Origin: Aquilaria yunnanensis
Lineage: Eukaryota > Streptophyta > Magnoliopsida > Malvales > Thymelaeaceae
Length of the DNA stretch: 64,000 bases
NCBI GenBank assembly: GCA_039654915.1
Contig: CM077596.1
Location: 73,595,751 to 73,659,750, forward strand
Reading direction: 5' to 3'
Every line of letters starts with the position of its first letter. The first letter of the stretch is position 1. The notes below the pieces were generated by a model. That model saw nothing but the letters and a program-made list of their open reading frames with translations. It did no database searches and was not told where the DNA came from. The position numbers and the translations under genes are program-made. This document shows positions 59,304-64,000 of the stretch, one piece after another.

Positions 59304-61150
59304 TGATACCCGGGAACGAGCCGAGACAACAAGCTAAAAACAATATCCTCAATGCCCACAATGAAATTTTGATTTGCAATTAATTTTTAGAAACTTAAAG
59401 CATCTAGTTAAATTTTAATATTGAAAGATCGCAACACATAGCTATTTGTGAACGGACTAAAATTATCAATCCCTAGTAGGATTTTTCTTTTCATCTTTCC
59501 ATTTGTTTGATTAAGTTCAAATCCTCAAATCCTCACCCTCCTATATTTCCAGTGTTAAAAAATGGTGAGAGAAGTGGGCAGGTTAGTTCTTCCCCCAATT
59601 TGAAGGAGTGAAAAAAAAACATATTAATGTGGGTTGAGGAGATAATAACTCTTCATTCCCTTTATTTACTTATATCTTAAAAAGATAGTCATATCAATTT
59701 TTCCCATCACTCTGCATCTTCACTTAATCCAAATAGAAAGTTGTGAAAATAGATGATGGTGTTAGTGCCATATATTTTGACAACTTCAAGTTTAATTTTT
59801 TTATTTACTTATATCTAAAAAAGATAGTCATATTTTTTTTATAAGATTAAATTTAGGTGACAAACAGCAAAATTTCAACAACTTCAAGTTTAATTGAGTG
59901 GGTTGGTACTATATATAATACAATTCTACCTCAATTAAAATCAGACACATAAACTTGTAAAAATTCCATTCGTAAAAACATATATGTAGAACTTATATTA
60001 TTAAACAATGAATATCATTCTAATGGTTCACTTCAAGTCGTTGTTTTCTTGTGATCTGCTGAGTAACCGGGAATAATGCATGTGCTATTATAATGGTAGA
60101 TTTTGTTTAATACTCAAATTATGGGTCTTCCTAACTTTAGATCTAGCTCCAAGTCTTGATAGAGTCCAAACATCTTCCATTGTTGTGGTTGTTGTATTTC
60201 TTCTACTCAGTTCTCTTTTAATTAATGATTTTTCAGTAAACCAATACCATCATAGTAAAGCTAACCTGCCAAAACTATGTTTTATAGCACTTCGGTCCTG
60301 AAACTATGAAACTGTATACAATCGGCCCTACATCTTATGCGCATTACAATTATACATACTTTGTACCACTCTCAATTAATTGCACGCATATATATAGCAG
60401 CACTTGAAACAAAGAAAGGCGTGCAACAGCGGTGTGAAATCACTCCAAAACACCAGTTCATGGCCTTACCCATAAATATCCCTTAGTGTCTAAACCTTGG
60501 CCCATCCGTGGGATTAGGGTTCCTTTCATTTGGGTTTTCTTTGCCTTGTTCAATTCCCACTGCATAAACACTATATGTTATTTCCATCTCCAAATAAACA
60601 AAGAATTTGTATAGATAATATACACTGTGGTGTTAAGTATGGTTCAAGACCAATCATGTACTGTAGTATTTTTTAGTTTCAGGACAAATGTGCGATATTG
60701 GGCATATTTTTGGGCCCTTTTGTGCAACTTACCCAAAAGTAAGATGTGAAGTCAAGAGAGAAGTTACTGCGTGAGGGGGTGATCATTTCATTACCTCTGA
60801 GTGCGTTTCATGTCAGAAGATTGGGCGAGAGTCGAGAGGCTGACAAAAGAGAACAATGGAAACACGACAAAACACCATTAAAAATTAAAAGTCCTGAACG
60901 AAAAAACTTAAAAAAAAAAAAAAAGTACGCACAAACGAACAAAACTCACATCAATCACCTCTCTTGGATAAAGCAACCAAATTTGCCAGCCTTTTATCTG
61001 CAACCCACTAATTTTCATGCATATACGCATCTCTCTCTCTCTCTCTCCAAGTCCCACCCTTTTAAAAGGCACACTCATCAATACAACTCCACCCTTTTAG
61101 CTTCCCCTTTTTTCTTACTGACCTTTTTAATCTCTCTTTCGCAAATTCTT
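59304..61150. other. Upstream region of the FLZ gene, no gene
   Basis: AT-rich spacer and presumed promoter of the FLZ gene. A (CT)n tract (61030-61048) and a TATA-like TTTTAAAAGG at about 61061 lie 470-500 bp before the ATG. The open frames at 60080-60301 and 60746-61186 have no family features; the second overlaps the likely promoter and leader. Confidence 0.45.
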
Positions 61151-61524
61151 ACCCAATTTTCACATCTTATATTACAGCTCCGTTGAGGAGAGGAGCAATT
61201 CCGCTAACACAAAGTAGAATTTCAAGTACTAGTGAGAGTGATTTTGAAGGAAAAGGCTTTTAGAAATCTGATTTTGTTCAAGAATCAAGTAGCAATACCT
61301 TTAATACAGAAGGACATTTATATATTCAGGTGTAAGATCCCAAGCAGCAATCAGGATTATGTTCTCTGATCTCTGATCCAACTCCCAAGATTTTCAGGTG
61401 CGTTCAGTTCAGCTGCATAAACATTTAATCAGCTAGCTAGTTCCAAAGATTCTCTTAGTTTACAAAACTCAACTTTAATTCGGTTATCCGTTCTCTGTTT
61501 GAAGGCTAAAGAGATTATTGAGTA

Positions 61525-62544
61525 ATGCTGAGGAACAGGCCAAGAGCAGTGACAACAAGCAAGCAAGCTGCTTTAATGGCTGATCAGAGTCCCCAGCCAT
61601 CACCAACCCAGAAAAGCTACGCGAGACAGATTCAATCTTTCTTTGGCTCACCGAGATTCAAAGATTTCACTGCTAAAGTTCTGTACGACACCGACCCTGT
61701 TAAAAGCCCCACTTCGATTCTAGACACTAAGCCCTTCTTTTCTTTCGGTTTCGACATCACCAGCCAGCACAAATCTCCAAATATTTCCCCGGGGAAGCCT
61801 CAAAAACCCCGGGAGAACTTGGATCCGAAAAGAATCGGCCTCGCCCTCATCGACGCAATCTCCGACAACCTGCCCGCCGGAGACGAAAAGGACGCTACGT
61901 TCGGACCCCACAGACGGGTTTTGTTTGGAACCAAACTGAGGGTTGAGATCCCTCGTGATTCTCCTACTGTGTCTCCCAAATCGCCGACCGATTTCGGGAT
62001 CAAAACCAGGAATCTACGGCCTCCCTCGTGTTTTCCTGGAATCCAAACAGGGGATGCCGTTTCCCCAACCGCTTTCACCGGATTCATCCCTGTGAGCGGA
62101 ATGGAGCTGTCCGAGGATTACACGTGCGTGATTTCGCATGGGCCGAATCCCAAGACGACTCATATATTCGATAACTACATAGTAGAAAGCCACTGGGTTT
62201 TGCCCGAACCCAACCCTGCTCCGGGGAGTTTTCTAAGCTTTTGCCACACATGCAAGAAGAATCTCGAGCAGAAAAATGACATTTTCATCTACAGGTTCGC
62301 TCCTTCATCCCCAACTTGTAGACATTGCTGCGCTTGTAAAATTTTTAACTTTTGTTAATAATATGTTAGCATCATCAAAGAGATAAAGAAAAATTTTTGT
62401 TAGTAAAAATTAACCAAGATCAAATCTTAATTTGATTAAGATCTATCTCTTAAATTTTTTTATTGTATGCACAGGGGAGAGAAGGCTTTCTGCAGCCAGG
62501 AGTGCCGTTACCAAGAAATGCTCTTGGATGGGGAGGAGAGTTAG
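61525..62544 (+). CDS. FCS-like zinc finger (FLZ, formerly DUF581) protein, 2 exons
   Basis: Exons 61525-62294 and 62475-62544 total 840 nt (279 aa plus stop), split in the arginine codon of IYRGEK by a GT-AG intron. The long N-terminal part is low in motifs. The FLZ finger spans the intron near the C-terminus: FCHTCKKNLEQKNDIFIYR from exon 1 and GEKAFCSQECRYQEM from exon 2, with the cysteine pairs CxxC and C-S-x2-C that bind zinc and the FCS signature. FLZ proteins are plant-specific scaffolds that bind SnRK1 kinase subunits and take part in energy, sugar and stress signalling. The MLRNRPRAVTTSKQAALMAD start and length fit the longer FLZ members (FLZ8/10/11-like). A leader intron probably begins at 61398 after TTTTCAG, with the acceptor near 61504. 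The gene looks intact. Confidence 0.9.
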
Positions 62545-62760
62545 GCCAGGGATTTGGCAATGGTTCTGAGAATATATGATTGATCCTACAGATCAGAGAT
62601 TGCCATTGTTTCTTTTCTTCTTTGTTTATTTAGGTCTTCTCCCCCCTGCCCTCTCACCTGGAAATAGAGATAAGAGAGGATGAGATTTTGGTAGACTATT
62701 TTGTTCATGTTTTGACTTGTATGTTTACAGTGTACCTGTGGAATTTATTTCAATAAAAGA
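62545..62760 (+). other. 3'UTR of the FLZ gene with poly(A) signal
   Basis: AATAAA at 62752-62757 lies about 20 nt before an A-rich stretch (62761-62790). This fits a plant polyadenylation region for the upstream FLZ gene. Confidence 0.6.
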
Positions 62761-64000
62761 GAAAAAGATAAATTAAAAAAAAAAAAAAAATGTTACGTGC
62801 AAAACAATGATGGCTCTGGGCTGTCCACAGATTTCTCAATTCTGGCCCTCAGTTTCAGTAGGTATTGATATATGATTGAGACTTACATGTTCTTGTTAAT
62901 TTTACAACATAATATTCCAATGTATTTAGACAATCATGCAAGGCAACAAGGTAAAATGAAAAACATATTTTAATCAACTTTGCTGGTTTTACACATACCA
63001 GCATTTATACGCTACTTGTGTGAGGTCATTTCCAAATTCCAATTATACTAACCTTACTATTGATATATTGATTCAGATAAAAAGCTTAATTTTTTTTTCT
63101 CTCTTTTTATATTCTGAATCAATTATCAAGAAAAATTATTGTGGAGAGAGACTGAGAGGAGTCTTTTTTACCTCATTTGATGCTTAAAACCAGGAGGCTA
63201 GCTCTAGGGGTAAAACGATGAGCTTATGCTTATAGAAGTTGTTACTGATACCGGATTTTAAATGGATTCAAATGAGAAATTAAATAAGTTGGCGTATTTA
63301 CAATATAGAATATTTTTAATGGAAAAATGATCATATAGTTTCAGTCTAGCTTTTAATTCTCGTGCATATACAAAACCGCCGGAACCGGGGGGTTAAAAAA
63401 ATAGTAGTGGTTGGGAAGTTTGATACTTATGCAAAGATAAGTCCAGACTAAACCATCAAGTCCTTTTCAACATGAATTAGCAACAGACATTATCATATAG
63501 CTAGGCCCCGCTTACTTCATCCTTCCACGAAAGTTATATCACTAACGATGATATTTTATAAAAAGGAATCAGTAAATACAGTGATCATGATTATAAAAAA
63601 AAGTATTTTACAAATACATTTAAAGGAGAATATCTGTGATTATGTTACATAATTTCTTGAAACTTGGAAGACGTCAAATTACATTTGACATGTATTTGCA
63701 ACCATGCAAGTGAGAGAGAGGGTTCAAACTCTAAGCCAGCTACCATGCGTCCTCATTGCCACAACGCCACAATGGCGAGAATGTAAATATATTAACTTTT
63801 TAAGTTAAGAAAAAAGTCATTTGCTGCCGCCGTTGGGTGTCTGCAATTATGTTTGTCACTTCTTTTTTTTTTTTTTTTGTCCAAAAATATGTACTACTTT
63901 TCTATAGGTGTGCACCGTTACAATTATCCTAGTTAGTGAAGACTAATATTAGAAAACATATATGTTTGATATGTGTATATGACATATACTATCCATAAAC
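62761..64000. other. Right-end spacer, no gene
   Basis: No gene was recognised. A phrase GGTTCAAACTCTAAGCC (63721-63737) is B-box-like and could belong to a SINE on this side, but no A-box at the right distance was found. The window ends in AT-rich sequence. Confidence 0.45.

Noticed and set aside
61525..62358. Single-exon 277-aa version of the FLZ gene
   Set aside because: Reading through the donor at 62295 destroys the FLZ finger; splicing to 62475 restores the second cysteine pair and the family's C-terminus.
63180..63760. Possible SINE near the right end
   Set aside because: A B-box-like GGTTCAAACTC is visible at 63721, but no A-box at tRNA spacing and no target duplication were found.

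Overview
The window is nuclear DNA of a eudicot plant. It is AT-rich, has spliced genes with GT-AG introns, codes for plant-specific families (GPI-anchored lipid transfer protein, SKIP30-type F-box/kelch protein, FCS-like zinc finger protein) and is crowded with plant transposons. I cannot name the species. Only three ordinary host genes are supported: an LTPG-type gene (1122-1852, 3 exons, 175 aa), a SKIP30-like gene (CDS 22737-23837, with an apparent 5'UTR exon near 19.9-20.1 kb and a 2.6-kb leader intron) and an FLZ gene (CDS 61525-62544, 2 exons, 279 aa). All are on the + strand and look intact.

The rest is mostly mobile DNA. 2370-4518 is a non-autonomous Mutator-like element (MULE) with a mariner/Stowaway-type element inside. 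5358-16988 is an 11.6-kb LTR element in minus orientation (TSD GTAAT) with no recognisable gag or pol. It carries three tandem copies of a small basic, cysteine-rich protein that resembles the nucleic-acid-binding/silencing-suppressor proteins of flexuous plant RNA viruses (Betaflexiviridae), plus the 5' part of a LOG (cytokinin-activating) gene. It also holds several tandem-repeat blocks. 24493-27966 is a second MULE, with a 626-bp TRIM (TSD CAGAT) and a hAT element inserted in it. 37122-39910 is a third MULE, whose cargo joins an LRX-type leucine-rich-repeat fragment to an L-type lectin receptor kinase fragment, with nested hAT and Stowaway insertions. 40.0-40.8 kb is a related LTR piece that abuts a 1.6-kb GAACAAACA-type minisatellite.

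44358-55128 is an apparently complete Helitron in minus orientation. Its RepHel gene (4 exons, 1647 aa) and RPA1-like gene (8 exons, 431 aa) both read through without stops once spliced. 55309-57890 and 58382-59294 are two more MULEs, the first with a hAT and a Stowaway inserted.

The candidate undescribed system is the LTR element at 5358-16988. It is a retroelement without its own polymerase whose only coding content is a triplicated viral-like RNA-binding protein (two copies still open) and a truncated cytokinin-activation gene. If the viral resemblance holds up in a profile search, it would be a transposon that acquired a putative RNA-silencing suppressor. The intact Helitron with an overlapping RepHel/RPA splice junction is the second point of interest.
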